From NCBI GenBank assembly GCA_026225945.1, contig JAMJFZ010001258.1, forward strand, positions 2,866,501-2,930,500: a stretch of DNA of 64,000 nt. The letters are read 5' to 3'. The DNA comes from Cricetomys ansorgei. Its lineage: Eukaryota > Chordata > Mammalia > Rodentia > Nesomyidae. Shown here piece by piece: positions 33,241-46,079 of this stretch (position 1 is its first letter; every line of letters starts with the position of its first letter). A program made the position numbers and the translations under genes. The notes under the pieces are model-generated. The model had not been told where the DNA came from and ran no database searches. It was given only the letters and a program-made list of their open reading frames with translations.

Positions 33241-34740
33241 CTTTTGTAACTTGGGGACCACTCTAGGCCAGCTGGAGTAGGGCGAGCGAGTCTGGCACCG
33301 TCAGCGGCCTCTTGAGGTAGGCCGAGGCAGAGAGAAATGTGAGGTTCTGCCTTTGGAGGACAGGCAGAGGTCCATTCCGACCTTTGAAGGCTAGGAGTGC
33401 AATCCCAGGATAGGGATGAGGTTTGGTAGAGTGGATTCCATTTAAAATGTCTCCAAGACCACAAGCCCCTTGCAAAGTGATTTTGCAGTTTCTCCATGTC
33501 ATCAGCTTCCCAACTAGTGACTCAGGGCTGGCCATGTGACCCGCGTTAGTCATTGAGTACAGCGGGTGGGACCTGCGCACTGCCCAATTCTGAGCTGCCA
33601 GGGTCCTCTAGCACTTCCGCCATTGCCGTGTACATGAGCTCTGCAGGCCTGATGGGGTGGGAGACGGACAGAGAGCTTGGCCGTTTCAGCTGAGGCCAAC
33701 CTAAAGTGATGAAGGCCAAACTGGTCTACAGCTAACTCCCTGAGTTATCCATAGACCCATGAAGACTCTCGGCTACCATGTGTGGAGTGGTGTAACCTGG
33801 TACAAGCTCCTTTATCCTGCTGGCGGTGAGCACTGGTGCAAAACTGGTGAATGCAAGCGCAAGGCAGAGAGTGAGCCAGACTGAGAAACTCAGGGCTTCC
33901 ATGGCGGGGGATACACACCCCAGCACTGCCGGTGTTTGGCCCGCCTCGGAACAGGGCAGGTGAACAGTGGAGGAGAAATCCCAGGGTCTTCTTTCCGCTG
34001 GATATGTTTCAAGGACTTAAAGCTTCTTCAAGTGAGCAATACCAGGTCTTGATCTGGTCCAGAATCTTCTGGAAACAGAATACACAGGCTGGGTAGTGTG
34101 ATGGGTTAGGGGTGGGAAACCCATGGGGTGTGTTGGCAGAGCTCTAGCAGCCTTGGAGTCCATGGTGTACCAAGGCCCTTGACTCACATTCAACCTCCCG
34201 ACCAAGGACTTGTATTAGACCGTACCACAGGCAGAGGTCTGCCAAATGGGCTGGGCAGAGCCTGCAGAGGGCCAGGGACATCTCTCATGCAATTAGAGGA
34301 ACGGACACGTGCTGTTCACGACCAGCAGCATCAAAGAGAGAGCTTTGCACTCTGCAGGTGCTCCTCTCAAGCACCATCTGTCGCCACTGGCCTCTCTTCT
34401 CAGGAGCACAGATGCCAACAGAAAGAGCCACAAGGAAGACGAGGGGTGGAATTAAACTCAGAATATGTTTGCCTGGCAATACAGGAGTGGGAGGGTCAGT
34501 AGAGAGCTATGGAGTGGGGGTGCATGAGCAGGTGTGGGGGGCCAGCAGCTCTCCTTAGTTGTCCTTAGCAAGTGGCTGCCAGGGATACAGGGCAGGGATG
34601 GAGCAAGCCAACCCTCACTAGGCACCACCCTCCGTGTCTCTGCTCTCTACTCCCCACCCCTGTGGACTGATGTCTGCACCGGGCTCCACTCCTTCACAGC
34701 CGTGCCTGCTCTCAGACACCAAGTGTCCCACGTCAACCAG
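33241..34740. other. Unique or ancient unplaced sequence
   Basis: The block at 33460-33560 (agcttcccaactagtgactc, ggccatgtgacccgcgttag) may be an old MER relic. No gene seen. Confidence 0.4.
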
Positions 34741-34744
34741 ATCT

Positions 34745-34965
34745 CCACCTGCTCTGGAGTCACAGATGGGCTAGAATCATGACCTAGGTCAGATATTAGC
34801 TCAGTGACACTGGGCAAGCCACTTCTCTGCTTCTGTTGTTCTTGCCCGTCAGATGGGTTTGCAGGCAGCGGTCCCTTGCTGCTGGGCTGCAGTGAGGAGT
34901 GCCTGGCACAAGGCCAGCACAGTAAACTGACTTCTGGTATCGCTGTCATCTTTACCACTCGAATC
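34745..34965 (+). mobile_element. MIR SINE, sense
   Basis: agaatcatgacctaggtcag, agtgacactgggcaagccac, ttctctgcttctgttgttct and gcctggcacaaggccagcac, then agtaaactgac, follow sense MIR order. Confidence 0.7.
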
Positions 34966-35089
34966 CTTGCTGGGCTTGGTCTGAGGGCCGAGAGCACGCT
35001 AGATGTGGTCCCTTCTTATAAGATAAAGGGACCTGCAGCTCTGGGTCAAAGGTCACCTGCTGGCAGGATTCCTTCTGACTTGAAGAAGT

Positions 35090-35250
35090 CATACTTTTTC
35101 TAGTAAGGCCTTCAACTGATTGGATGTGAACCACCCACACCGAGGAGGGTTATATCCTTTGCCCAAAGTACACCTTCATGGACGCACCTTCTAGAATAAT
35201 GTTCGAACAGTTGTTTAAACTCCATGGCTCAGACACAGACCAATATCCCA
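35090..35250 (-). mobile_element. Old repeat 'A'-like fragment, antisense
   Basis: aaggccttcaactgattgga, gtgaaccacccacaccgagg and tctagaataatgttcgaaca then aaactccatggctcag match the antisense end of an old mammal-wide relative ('ggccttcaactgattggatgaggcccacccac'). Confidence 0.6.
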
Positions 35251-35674
35251 GCCTTATCACTGAGGATGAAGCAACAGAGAGCCACATACAGCGAGCCATG
35301 CCAGCCACTAGGGATACTGGGTCTCCGTCTCCGGAAGACCATAGGAAAAAAATGGAGATACAGCGCCTACCTTGTAGGGAGATCGAGTGGGGAGTGGACA
35401 GAAAGTAACACCTCGGGGAGCCAGCCCCACGCCTGGTGTAAACCCCTGGCAAATCAGCACCAAGTGGTGCTTTCTAGATGAAAGGAAAGCTACATTCACA
35501 GAGTTTCTCACATGAGCCATTGCTGGAGCTGTCTCCTGGTGCACGGGAGCCCTCACCCAGGAGGGAGATTTACTGCCGTAAAAAATACTGCCCTGCTGGC
35601 CAGGAGAGCCGCAGTGCCTGCTGCACCCGTTGGAAGCCTGCTGCCCGCAGCCACGCACACCAACCTAAGCAGGA

Positions 35675-35990
35675 TTATTAAAGCATAAATTCCCATTGCG
35701 TGTCTTCCCCTCCGTGGGCCGAAGCGTCACCGTGTTCATTAGCGGGAAGTGTGAAGTTATATAATCTAATTTTTATAACTCTCCAGGGAGAGTGTGGGTC
35801 CACACATTAGCCTGAGTTTTCAACCCTTAAAAATAAGGGGAATGTCATTTCTATTAAAAAGGACTACAAAGTATAATGAGAATTATTACCCTAAATAGGC
35901 GAAATAACCTAAAATGCACAGATAGAATTGCTCATAATTCCCTCTCATATGTGGCCGGTGAAGCAGGCTTGCATCTGAAATAGCTCAGAG
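35675..35990. promoter_or_regulatory. Candidate regulatory element, AT-rich
   Basis: tgggccgaagcgtcaccgtg and ttcattagcgggaag keep CpGs beside AT-rich blocks with ataatctaatttttataact, tataatgagaattattac and ctcataattcc. A palindromic cttaaaaataagg (SRF/MEF2-like) sits at about 35826. No repeat match. Function is inference. Confidence 0.4.
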
Positions 35991-36065
35991 GCATTGTCCA
36001 GGCTTCCCAAAGATCACCTGGGCTCTGAACAGGGACCCAGGCAGACGAGAGTGGCACCATGAAGC

Positions 36066-36833
36066 TTGGTGGTTACCTGGCAGCCGCTTGCCAGGTCCCA
36101 TCGGCCTTCAGAGCACAGGATGGGCAAGAGGTCAACTGAGGCCTGCCCCTGGCCCCCTCATGCTGGAAGGACCGAGAAGGCCACACAGAAACATCCGGTA
36201 CAGGAGGCTGCATGTCAGCATTGGGTGGTGTGTGGACGGACATCCGTGATGGGTCCACACCTTCAAGGGCAAATGGCGGTCTCTCCTTCCTGCTCAGGTT
36301 CTCTTTTCCAGCCTCCAGAAGCTTCAAGGGCATGGGTAGTGCTCCCAGGATCGGAGGAGAGTGATGTGCGGTCAGCAGTCACACAGACAGGCCTCTGCAG
36401 CACCCAAGGAGGTTGTCTGTCTGCCCTTGCGTCTCAGAGATCTCGAGACAGTTTTATGGCAACATTAGCAGTGCCCAGAACTGGTGTGGGTGGGAGAGTA
36501 TTGTCTGCTGAAACAGTTTCAGGAGATTCTAGAAAGCATCAAGGAATGAAAAGTCTTACCTGCAGGCACGGAGCGTGGGATCTAGTCATGGGTAAGCACA
36601 GGGGTGCAGCCTGGCAGGTGCTCATATGTAAGCGTCCCCTGGGCTCCTACTTAAGCTTCTGTCTCTGGAGACCCAGCCTGCACTGTCACCCCGAAGAGGT
36701 TGGAATTCCATATGCCCCTCACCTGCCCCTCCCATGCCCTGGGCATTCTTTGCCCCCTGCCCTACCTCCCCGATTTGACACTGTCCAATTATGTGTGGGA
36801 TCTTTTCCTGGGTGGGTCTCTCTGCCCACTTGA
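36066..36833 (+). other. 255-codon open frame, not recognised
   Basis: This is the longest frame outside tandem repeats. The predicted peptide is rich in Pro, Ser, Gly and Arg, with no signal peptide, membrane span or domain I can place. Local GC is high, which lengthens chance frames. There is no evident splice structure or poly(A) signal. I lean to chance. Confidence 0.2.
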
Positions 36834-39290
36834 TTCTCTCTGAATTAGCCACTGGCATGAGGTAGCTGGGCTGCCTGCCCATCTGATGACCCCATCAGAA
36901 CCCGTGTCTGAACTGCTGTGGGAATTGGCAGGATAGGAAGACAAACTATTAAAATGTGGAGTCTCACGTACCCAAGGATGCTGAAGACAGTAACGACCCC
37001 TCTCCTTTAAGCTCAGAAGGAAGTTCAAGGCCAGAAGGCCAGAGAGAAGACAGAAGCCTAGCCTGGAGCACAAAACCCCTCACACTCCTACCCCGGAGCT
37101 CGGCAGGAAGTACTGCCTCAGCAAATCTAAATCCTCCTTGTTGCAGTTGGGAGCCAATTTCCTGGGCAGTGTGATGTACATTTCACCAAGGACACATGGG
37201 TGGCAATTATGTTTCAGAGTGGCTATTATGGGCAGGCCCAGAGGATGACAGCCTTTTGAGTTTTCAGAAGTGTGAGTGTCTTTATTCCGTGCCATATGGA
37301 CTTCCTGCTCTGTTCTGCATATTTAAAAACCCATCTTCTTCCTTATCTGTTTGAAATACATTTAATCCATCGGAATAGTCAGGACATCAAGCAGAACCGT
37401 GAACGCAGCTACTGATCGATATCCCACCTGGGAGATATACTTAAGCAACGTTGACTTACGCTCCGATCTCAGAGCAAACCCGAGCAGGGCTCGTTCAAGA
37501 ATGTTACAGACCTTAGCTTGTCTAATTCCCTTAAATCCTAAACCCCTGTGACTGTCGATGAAACACAGAAACAAATGTTTATAACTAGGTTACCCTAACT
37601 TGCAAAGTGTGTTTCCTTGAGCTACTCTGTGCATTTTAAAATAATCCCCTCTGATGTACAATACAGAAAGTCGTCCTAAGAGAATGACTGTCACTGGGAT
37701 TCTGGGATCCTTTGACACAAAGAACTCCAGGCACTGAAACCAGACTCTGTGAAAAATAAATATTAATGGAGACATGGGTGTTAAGCAAAACCTCATGTTG
37801 TATTTGCAAAATACTCATAGTAAAAGAGGCATTGAAAAAGAGAAAGGAGTTGATGCTCCAAACAGTCTGAAAGGAGAGCTGACACAGTAATTAGAAATGT
37901 CTCTTCCACCCCAAGTGCAGGAGATATGCTTTCTATCTGAGTGGTCTGACTTGGGGTGATACAGTCTTTCATATTACATATTAATTTCATACATGTGCAA
38001 ATACATATTTCATATGCATAAAGGACTATTCTCTCTTTTTACAGCACTCCTTATTCTCATTAGTCCTGGGTCACAGTGAAACGCTCAAGTTTTAAAGTAA
38101 CCCTGTGTGGCATTGGTACAGATAGCTCTTCGCTGATGTGTAACAAACAGATCTCTGCTTATGAGTCAAAGCCAAGAAAGGGTGGACATTCCAAAATTTG
38201 GGGAGTTTTTGAAGCAGACTTCTGGCCTGCTGGAGTCCAGCCAGATGGACTCCTCTCAGGACAAGGAAGGCTCCCACTAGGGTTGGGACCAATAGGGACG
38301 GTCCATCCATCAGAGAAAGTGCAGGTCATCTTGGGGTCATGGGGTCCTCCACGTGGCCATGGTGAAGGGAGGGCAGCCGCCTTTGAGCCTCAGTTCTAGG
38401 ACCCAGGGGTTAAAGAAAGGTCCCCGAGTGAGGAGCCAGAGGCACACTTAGCCGTAACTTCTGTTCACCTTCATAGTTTCCTGGGAACTGCCCATGGGGC
38501 ATTAGCAGAAAGAATGACAGCCCTGGGCAGAAAACCACTGTGAGTCTCAGAAATAGGATGGGACAGGGAAGTACTCTTTATTCAGCCATGACTGTTAAAC
38601 ATATCCCAAATGCTATTGGAAACCAAGGGAGTCATTGGTATCTTCAAACACACTGTTGCCAAGTTTCAGATCTGAGCAAGCCAGCTTGGTCTTTGTTAGT
38701 CCCCTAGATCTCTGCTTAGCTTTAGTGACACATTTTGAAAGAAATATATGGTTACTGTCTGGGTTTTCCTTTTAATTTTCAACCCATTTTCTCTCCTCCG
38801 AATGAGCAGCAAATCCACAGATATTAGAATCCAAAATTTCACTTCAAAACCACTTGAAAACTAAATCCATTTAGTTGTGTCAAGCCTCTAATAACCAAAT
38901 CTACCCGTTAGGACAAGTAGAAAAATATTAAAATCAGAATCGTTTCGTGCTAGAATATCCCATTATTTCCTCTCAGCCTCAACTCCTTCTATCCCACTTT
39001 ATTGTCTTTATTATAACAAGCACAAGAAGCTATAAGATGTGAGAGCTAAATCCCGGCTAGGGAGGCCACTGCACTTCCAGGCAGGAGAACCGATCATCGA
39101 CTCTTCCTGTCAGTCTGCGCAGACTCATATTGGTCTTTCTAATTTTAACAGCAAAAGTCAGCTTGGGAAAGAATGATTCTGTGAAAATCTTCACAATATG
39201 TTAACAACTCCGACTGTGAGAAGCCAACAGTTACAACAGACGTCATCGCCAGCAAGACTGCACTGAGAGGATAATTATGAATGGAAATTT
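36834..39290. other. Unique non-coding sequence
   Basis: No repeat recognised. The stretch at 38760-38960 is AT-rich with several ATTA cores but little CpG. Confidence 0.4.
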
Positions 39291-39424
39291 TATATGTATA
39301 TAGATAGATAGATATAGATAGATAGATAGATATATAGATAGATATAGACACACACACATATATATAGGTATAGATGTAGAGATAGAGATACACACACACA
39401 TACACACACATACATATATACATA

Positions 39425-39464
<40 letters not shown>
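39291..39464. repeat. Compound GATA / CA / TA microsatellite
   Basis: A tagatagata block at 39300-39345, a mixed CA/GA block to about 39417, then a TA run of about 34 bp at 39431-39463. Confidence 0.97.
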
Positions 39465-39466
<2 letters not shown>

Positions 39467-40315
39467 ATAAATTTGCATACAGTAGCAGCGCTGAGATGAT
39501 AAGAGGGCCTTGCTCCTGGAACACATGTTTGGCAATTGAGTTCTCATTTGGAAGATTAATTGTTCTGTGACAGCTGTCAGAGACTGTCTTTCTTGTCACT
39601 GATGGAAAACAGCCCCTCCAAGCTGTCCTTCTGGAGTCCTTGGCCCTGGGTAGGAAACAAAACCAACCAAGGAACGAGAAGCACAGGGCTGAGGTTTGCC
39701 TGGGTTGTGGTTCCATTCAGCCCCTGATGATTGACTATTCCGTCTTTAACGCCCCACTGTCAACCAGATCCTGAGACTCCTGTCCTCACCAAGGGATACT
39801 TTGTGTTCCAAAGGTGGCAGGCAAGATCGTTTTAGGTGAGACAGATGTAGGATATACTTAATTGCTACATAACTACTTTCTTGGGCATTATCAAACATCC
39901 ACTTAGCACACGTATGGGTAATTTCAGAGGGAGGATTACTTAAAATGAAGCAAAAAAAAAAAAAAGGAACAGCTTATTACAGAGATGTAAAAGCTGACAG
40001 GAAGCGAGTTAGGTACAGGGAGGAGAAGTCGTCTCAGGTAGGAGAAGATAAAGATGATGGAGACTTGGAAACAGTGCTGTGAATGAATCCTCAGCTCCTT
40101 AGACAGGCAGGGCAGGACCCTGCCTCCTCCTGTTTGGAGAGTGCTGTAACAACGGGGAAAGGTTTCAATTGCTTGTGTCCAACATTCAAAGGGAATTCAG
40201 ATACATCATGGTGTCTGGCAGGCTTGGAAATAACACAAGTTAGGGTTCCCAGTTTGTCAACATGTTGGCCTCAAAATTGCTATCCAGATTTCAATTTTGG
40301 CAAACAAAACAAAAG
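39465..40315. other. Unique non-coding sequence with an A15 run
   Basis: Run of A at 39951-39965. No repeat or gene recognised. Confidence 0.4.
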
Positions 40316-40343
40316 ACACACACACACACACACACACACACAC
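40316..40343. repeat. (CA)14 microsatellite
   Basis: Pure run preceded by aacaaaacaaaag and followed by caccatcaccaccaacaaca. Confidence 0.97.
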
Positions 40344-41547
40344 CATCACCACCAACAACAACCAAAAACATGGAATGCAGAAGCTAACCAGTGTGTGAGC
40401 CTTTGTACTCTATGGTTTGAAGTCTTCCAAGTTCCTGATTTCAGGACTTCTGGTATCTCTGACCCAGAGACTCAAATTACAGGGACCATGAGTCAAGAAA
40501 TGGTAGAGGGCCTGGCCCCGTTCTCAGTCCAACACTTCTAGAGAGCAGGGAACATACCCGGTGGCCTCGAACCCAGGCCCAGGCTGTCCCGTCTATTGTA
40601 TCACACTGAAGGTCATCTGCTCACCTGTCATCAAAAGCCCCAAGCTGCTGAGACGCACACTGAGCCCAAGTGCAGCCCTCCCAGGACCTCGCAGTGAGTT
40701 TAAGCATCCTCTTCTCCCCAACTTGCTAGTTGATCAGTCATTGTCTTGAAAAGAGCAAAGATGCTGTCAATCAAAAGTGAGGTGCCCATGGGAAGCTGAC
40801 AGGCAATTGTTTCCTTTCATTTTCATTTAAATTTCTTACAAGGGAGAATTTTAATGCTAAGTGGTAGCATGCTTGGAAAGGCTTAATCCCTATGTCTCAG
40901 TGTGATGGGGAAGTGAAACACCTCTGGCTCTTCCTTCCTTTTCCTGCCCCCACCCCCACCCCACCGAACTTGGTCTTCTCCCACAGGCCCATCTCCTGAG
41001 ATCGGATGTGCCTTATGAGGAAACATGATTGAGGAGAGTCTACACGTCGTTCCTCAGCTTCCCTTGGCTTCCCCAAAGAGAGCGCCTGTTCAGATGCACA
41101 CAGGTGATTTTTCAAATCTTCTGTCAAATTACCTATGAGAGCAGCGCCTCTTCTCAAGGTCAAATTAGACTTTAAAGAACACTTGGAATCACTGAAGGTG
41201 GATCATTCTCATCTGCCCCAGAGCCGGCTGTAACGCCGTGTTAAGGTTATAATGGGGATGAGTCGAACACTGAACTCAGGTGATGAGAATACTCGCTGCG
41301 TAGAGACGGGACTGCGCAGGATTCCCGTGGTTCTGCTGCGGCATGACGGCTGGTGGATGGCTGGCTTCTGTGTGTATGGGAAGCCGCTAGGCCATTGACT
41401 GTGAGTGTTCTCGGGTTCCAGGAGAGCTGTTACACTGGGCTAGAGGATACTAACCCTGGGAACAAGACTGCAAACAGTCACAAAGAAGCAGCAGATAGGA
41501 GATCTCCCTCAGCATCCTCCAAAATGGCACAGAAAACCACTTTGAAG
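40344..41547. other. Unique non-coding sequence
   Basis: A short CpG-retaining patch occurs at 41220-41350 (taacgccgtg, ctcgctgcgtagagacggga, ctgcgcagg, ctgctgcggcatgacgg). Otherwise nothing recognised. Confidence 0.4.
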
Positions 41548-41862
41548 GACAAGGAAGACGGTTCAGCCGGTAAAGGGGCAGACTCATAGGAAAGCCAGCG
41601 GTGGTGGTGCATCTCTGCAACCTCAGAGCTGGGGGCGGGGGTAGAAAAAACAGACAGGTTACAGAGCTTACTTGTCAGTCCGTCTAGTCAACTGGTGAGC
41701 TCTGAACTCAGTGAGAGACACTGTCGCAAAAGGCTGAGAGAGGGTGGGAAGAGGCCCAACCTCGGCCCCCTGCTTCCACATACACAGGCGCAAGCACACA
41801 TGTGCATGCCTATCCATGCTTGCTTACATGCATACTACATGCACACACATGTATATAACATA
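41548..41862 (+). mobile_element. ID/B1-fusion SINE (B4 superfamily), sense
   Basis: aagacggttcagccggtaaa, gccagcggtggtggtgcatc, acctcagagctgggggcggg and gagagacactgtcgcaaaag give the order, followed by a CA/TGCA-type tail (gcaagcacacatgtgcatgc, acatgcatactacatgc). Confidence 0.75.
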
Positions 41863-43574
41863 CGACCACAGAGAGGCCACTTTAAAAATCAGACTGTGTA
41901 GTTGAAACAACCTAGGAGTTTGAAGATCCCACAAAGCTGCTTTTCACATGGCCCCTTTTCCAGCTCTTTATCATCTTCGTGTCGGGTGAAAATCCAAGAC
42001 CACCTGACAGTACTCCACTCTGAGGCCTGAGATTTGTGGGTCTATCAGAAGGGTGATGGGTCTGAGTCAGAGGCATAGCTAAGTTCAAGTGCATTGCTCT
42101 GAGGCTTATTATTAGCCCTGCTGAGGGACACCCTGAAGACTCACATTAAAAGCCCCTACCTCATTCAGGTTGAAATTGCAAGCTGATAACAGGCCCTGAC
42201 ATTCACATACTCAAGTTCACGTTCACAGACTAAGAAGAGGTGAAGAGCTAGCGTCAGTCTCAGCGGCTGATGGATAGGCCTTACAGCATTTCTGTGATAA
42301 CTATCACCTGTCAGCCAAACACGGTGCCCACAACTCCACTGCGCCCCACACTTCCCAACAAGATGTTCACTTTGCGGGTGGGAAACCTTTTGGAGTACGT
42401 TGCAGAGAACACTGAAAGATTAGAGACACCCAGCACAGGAATTTAATTTGTTTTCCTTCACTGACCTTGGTATAGTTTTCCTTAATAGGACCAGTTTATA
42501 AAACTCATGATCAAGTTGCATTTTTCATTACACTCTGAGAGGCCAGGCAGGGCTCAGACCTAGGAAAAGAGAAATTCAAAATGTCGCTGGGGCCGAGAGA
42601 AACCCCTTCAGTAGACCAAGCCTGCAGCAGGCAGGGCAGCAGATCCCAGAGCTGGTGTTGTTGATCCTGACTATTTCAGATTCAGCTGCAAGTGTGTCCT
42701 CGAGGATGGTGCCCATAGCCTCCTATGAAAGTCCTGTGGGAAAGACTCACAAGGGCATAGCTGTTCTAAAAAGCACACCTTTCCACTAAGGGCGTAAACG
42801 TAGGAGGAACATCCCCGTGAAGCAGTCACAGCTCTGGACATTCAGACACCACAGTTTCAGCATGAGAGGAAAACTCTGCCAGGCCAAGGATCTTATAGCA
42901 GTGGGGCCTGACAGACTCATAAGCAAATGGTTAGCATGAAGAAGAGCCAGGAGTCGGGGAAGTGGAGGTCTTTCATACAAACATGGCCAAGGAAATCTCT
43001 CGGGAAGAAGCTGAATGGCAGCATCTTGTCTGGAGTTTTGAGCAGCTTGGTTTGGAGAAATGAAAATGGAGCGCATTCAGAAGACACAGGCCAGAAAGAT
43101 CCAGATGGTAACTCAGATCAGGTGCCCAGATTGTAGCATCTCTGAGGAGCAGTGTACTTAGAGCACCCTCGGGGAAAGATGACTAGGGACAGAGACAGTG
43201 GGATTCTGGTGGCCGCACACCTGCTCCGAGCTGCAGGGCCTGGAAGAAAAGCAATCCCAGCCTTCAAGGAGGTAATCTCATAGATGACTCAAGATAGAAA
43301 ACCCAGAGAAATTACATGGAGGACCAGAGAAAATTACTGCAAAATGAGTTACAATGGGAGATGGAATAGCCAACAACAATCCCCAAGACCTGCAGTCATT
43401 TGAGATGGTCCATGAAGTGAAAATGCCCCTTGGACCTCAAGGGTGGCTGGGCTCAAATAAAGAGAAAAGTTTGCTTCTCACACAGCACGGTGTCTGGAAC
43501 ATGGAAGCTGGGCAGCAAACCCGGGTATTCCAGAGAAGTGAATCAGGGAAGAGAGAAACGTAGGAGGAAAAACT
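41863..43574. other. Unique non-coding sequence
   Basis: No repeat or gene recognised. Confidence 0.4.
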
Positions 43575-43855
43575 GGAAGGCCAGGATGGGGGATGGTTCC
43601 AGGGTTAATGCGCTCGTAGCACAAACATGAGTTCCTGAGTTCAAATCCCCAGACCCACATAGAAGCTTGGCATGGAATAGGAGTCTGTGACCCAGTGCTG
43701 GGAGTGCAGAAGGAGGCAGATCGGGGCTTGCTGGCCTCCAGCACAACCAAGGTGGCAAGCCCTAGTGCAGTGAGATACTCGTAGCCAAAATAAACCAGCA
43801 AGGTAGAGAGTGATGGAGAAAGACACTAAATGTTGGTGCAGGAACCCACATGTAC
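43575..43855 (+). mobile_element. ID/B1-fusion SINE, sense
   Basis: tgagttcctgagttcaaatc, cagacccacatagaagcttg, gtgctgggagtgcagaagga, ggcagatcggggcttgctgg and agtgagatactcgtagcc, with a tail that runs straight into the CA tract. Confidence 0.8.
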
Positions 43856-43859
43856 ACAC

Positions 43860-43895
<36 letters not shown>

Positions 43896-44355
43896 ACACA
43901 CATGTACACACATGTACACACACACACATACACACACACACATGTACACACATCTACACACAGACACAGACACACATACACACACATACACACACACATG
44001 TACACACATCTACACACACACACACACAGACACACATATACACACATACACACATACACACACACACACATACACACACAGACACACATACACACAACAT
44101 ATACACACACCGCACACACATAGCACACACGCACACTACACACACATATACACACATACACACGCAACATATACACACACACTCATGCACACACATACAC
44201 ATACTCACACATACACACACACATACTCACACATACACACATACTCATGCACACACATATACTCACACATACATGCACACACACTCACACACTCACACAC
44301 ACGTACATACACATACATACATACATACATATAGACACACACATGCACACACCAA
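43856..44355. repeat. 500-bp compound (CA)n tract seeded by a SINE tail
   Basis: Runs of acacac are interrupted by tacaca, catgtacaca, tctacaca, gacacaca and catatacac motifs at irregular spacing. The left edge is the ID/B1 tail; the right edge is catacatacatacatatagacacac. It is almost entirely alternating purine-pyrimidine, a strong Z-DNA candidate. His/Thr and Cys/Val frames over 170 codons are artefacts. Confidence 0.97.
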
Positions 44356-45319
44356 CTGGAAGATTAATTGAAATCAGACCTTAAACAAGGTGAATATCAC
44401 TGCAAAATTTTGTAGAAAATTAGGGCATTTTGCGTTCATTTTGACCTCTAGAATAATTACCAATACACTGTAAATTGTACTCATAATTTAATAATCAACT
44501 ATTTTGGAAGACGTTGCACTGGATGCTCAAGCCTCAAAAGACAGTAAGCACAAATTTACATTTTCCTTCTTTGGCTTTTGTGGAACCACCCTTAACAAGT
44601 CTGGTCTATAAACCTGTGATGGAGACCCACTTTCTCTCAAGGATCACAAGGCCGGGCAAGACCCAGGTTTGTAAAGGAGAAACCAAAGAATTCACAGGTA
44701 ACTGTTTCAGTAGCCCCAGACTCCTATTCATGCTTGGGCTGCATGCCGGCCCGGATTCTAAGTGGATCTGGTTTGGGAAAAATATCAGTCCTGTGTTAGC
44801 AGTCACATCGCTGTTGCAGACACCTCTACAAGGGTGAATTGTGACATTTTCCTCCCAAGAACCAGGTGCAAAGGTGAACTCCAAAAACAGACATTCAGTC
44901 CAGCTATTCAGAGAACTGGTATAAACTCAAAGTGCAATTTGGACTGAAGACCAATACCTTATTAAATAAATAAAAATACCTTATTAAATAAAAAAGACTA
45001 ATACCATATTAAATAAAACATCTCATAAAGCTTAGACACAGTAGGACAGAGTGGGGGAAAGTCTGAATAATGCAGTGACGTTGGAGAGGCCAGCTGGGCT
45101 CGGACAGAACTAACCTCCCGAGACCCCGTACTGTGTGTTTGTGGGGCTGGATGAACGGGTAACAAGTGAAGTCACACAGCTCTAACAGGTAGAAAGTGAC
45201 TTGCTTGTTTTATCAGCAGAGGTAGTTCACAGTTAGCATCATCTGGCACAGTTGCTGCATTAATTTCTTAATCAACTAATCGTGATGCTATTTTATAACG
45301 TCAGGCTTTGTGGTAGGCG
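44356..45319. other. Unique AT-rich sequence
   Basis: 44380-44520 has aataattaccaatacactgt and aatttaataatcaactattt, a weak regulatory candidate. taaataaa repeats occur at 44960-45015. No gene seen. Confidence 0.4.
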
Positions 45320-45680
45320 TGATGGTAAGAAGAACGTTAGTCAGCTTCTTGATACTATAACAAAATACCTAGAACGATCAACCTCTAAAGGGAGGCTTGT
45401 CTGAGCTCACAGTCGGGGAGGGTTGAGTCCGCGTCCCTCAGCCCCACAGCCTAGGGCCTGTGTTAAGTTAGCACATCTTGGCCAGGAACACATGGAGGCA
45501 CCATTGCTCGTGCTCCAGTCCTAAAGGAGAGAGGGGAGGGAGAGACTGGCCTTCTTCAATCTTCCTCAAGAGCTCATCCCCAGTGACCTAACCTCTCGCA
45601 AGCCCCGCCCCTGAGGCTCTCAATCAGATCCAACAGGGCGAGCGTGGGCCTTCAAGGGACAAACATCCAGACTATAGGGA
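45320..45680 (-). mobile_element. Rodent repeat 'A', antisense copy
   Basis: ttagtcagcttcttgatact, ataacaaaatacctagaacg, atcaacctctaaagggaggc, cttgtctgagctcacagtcg, gcacatcttggccaggaaca and catccccagtgacctaacct, then aagccccgcccctgag, give the antisense order. Confidence 0.8.
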
Positions 45681-46079
45681 GGATGGCAGAGAGGGCAAAG
45701 CACAGGACTTCTCAAACAACCCACTGGTCCGTCCAACCCACGAGAGCGTGCCCACTGCGTCCGGTTCTAGTTTCCACGCACATCATCGCAAAGGCTTTCG
45801 GGTGACACGAGGAACCGAGGCTGCTCTCACGCCACATCTCCATAGCCGTCAATCAAGAGTGGAGCGGTTCTTATAGGCAGTTCTGTCCCACCGCCTCCAC
45901 CGTGGCGAGAGGAACAAGGAGAGAGAGGCCCGAGAGCCTGAGGAACGCTTGGCTTGCTGGGAAGATGAAGTGCTTTTAAGCACATAAAAGCCAACACATG
46001 GGCGCCTCACCATAGTTCCCCTGGGGTGACGGCCCAGGCCCAGGCCCTGGACAGACAAGTTGGATGGATTTCTAGGAGA
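45681..46079. other. Unique sequence with moderate CpG
   Basis: Roughly 15 CpGs at 45730-45910 (ggtccgtccaacccacgag, tgcgtccggttctagt, ctttcgggtgacacgagg). No repeat assigned. Possibly a flank of the next element. Confidence 0.35.

Noticed and set aside
43810..44371. 170-codon threonine/histidine frames and cysteine/valine frames
   Set aside because: Translation of the CA/TACACA tract in several frames.
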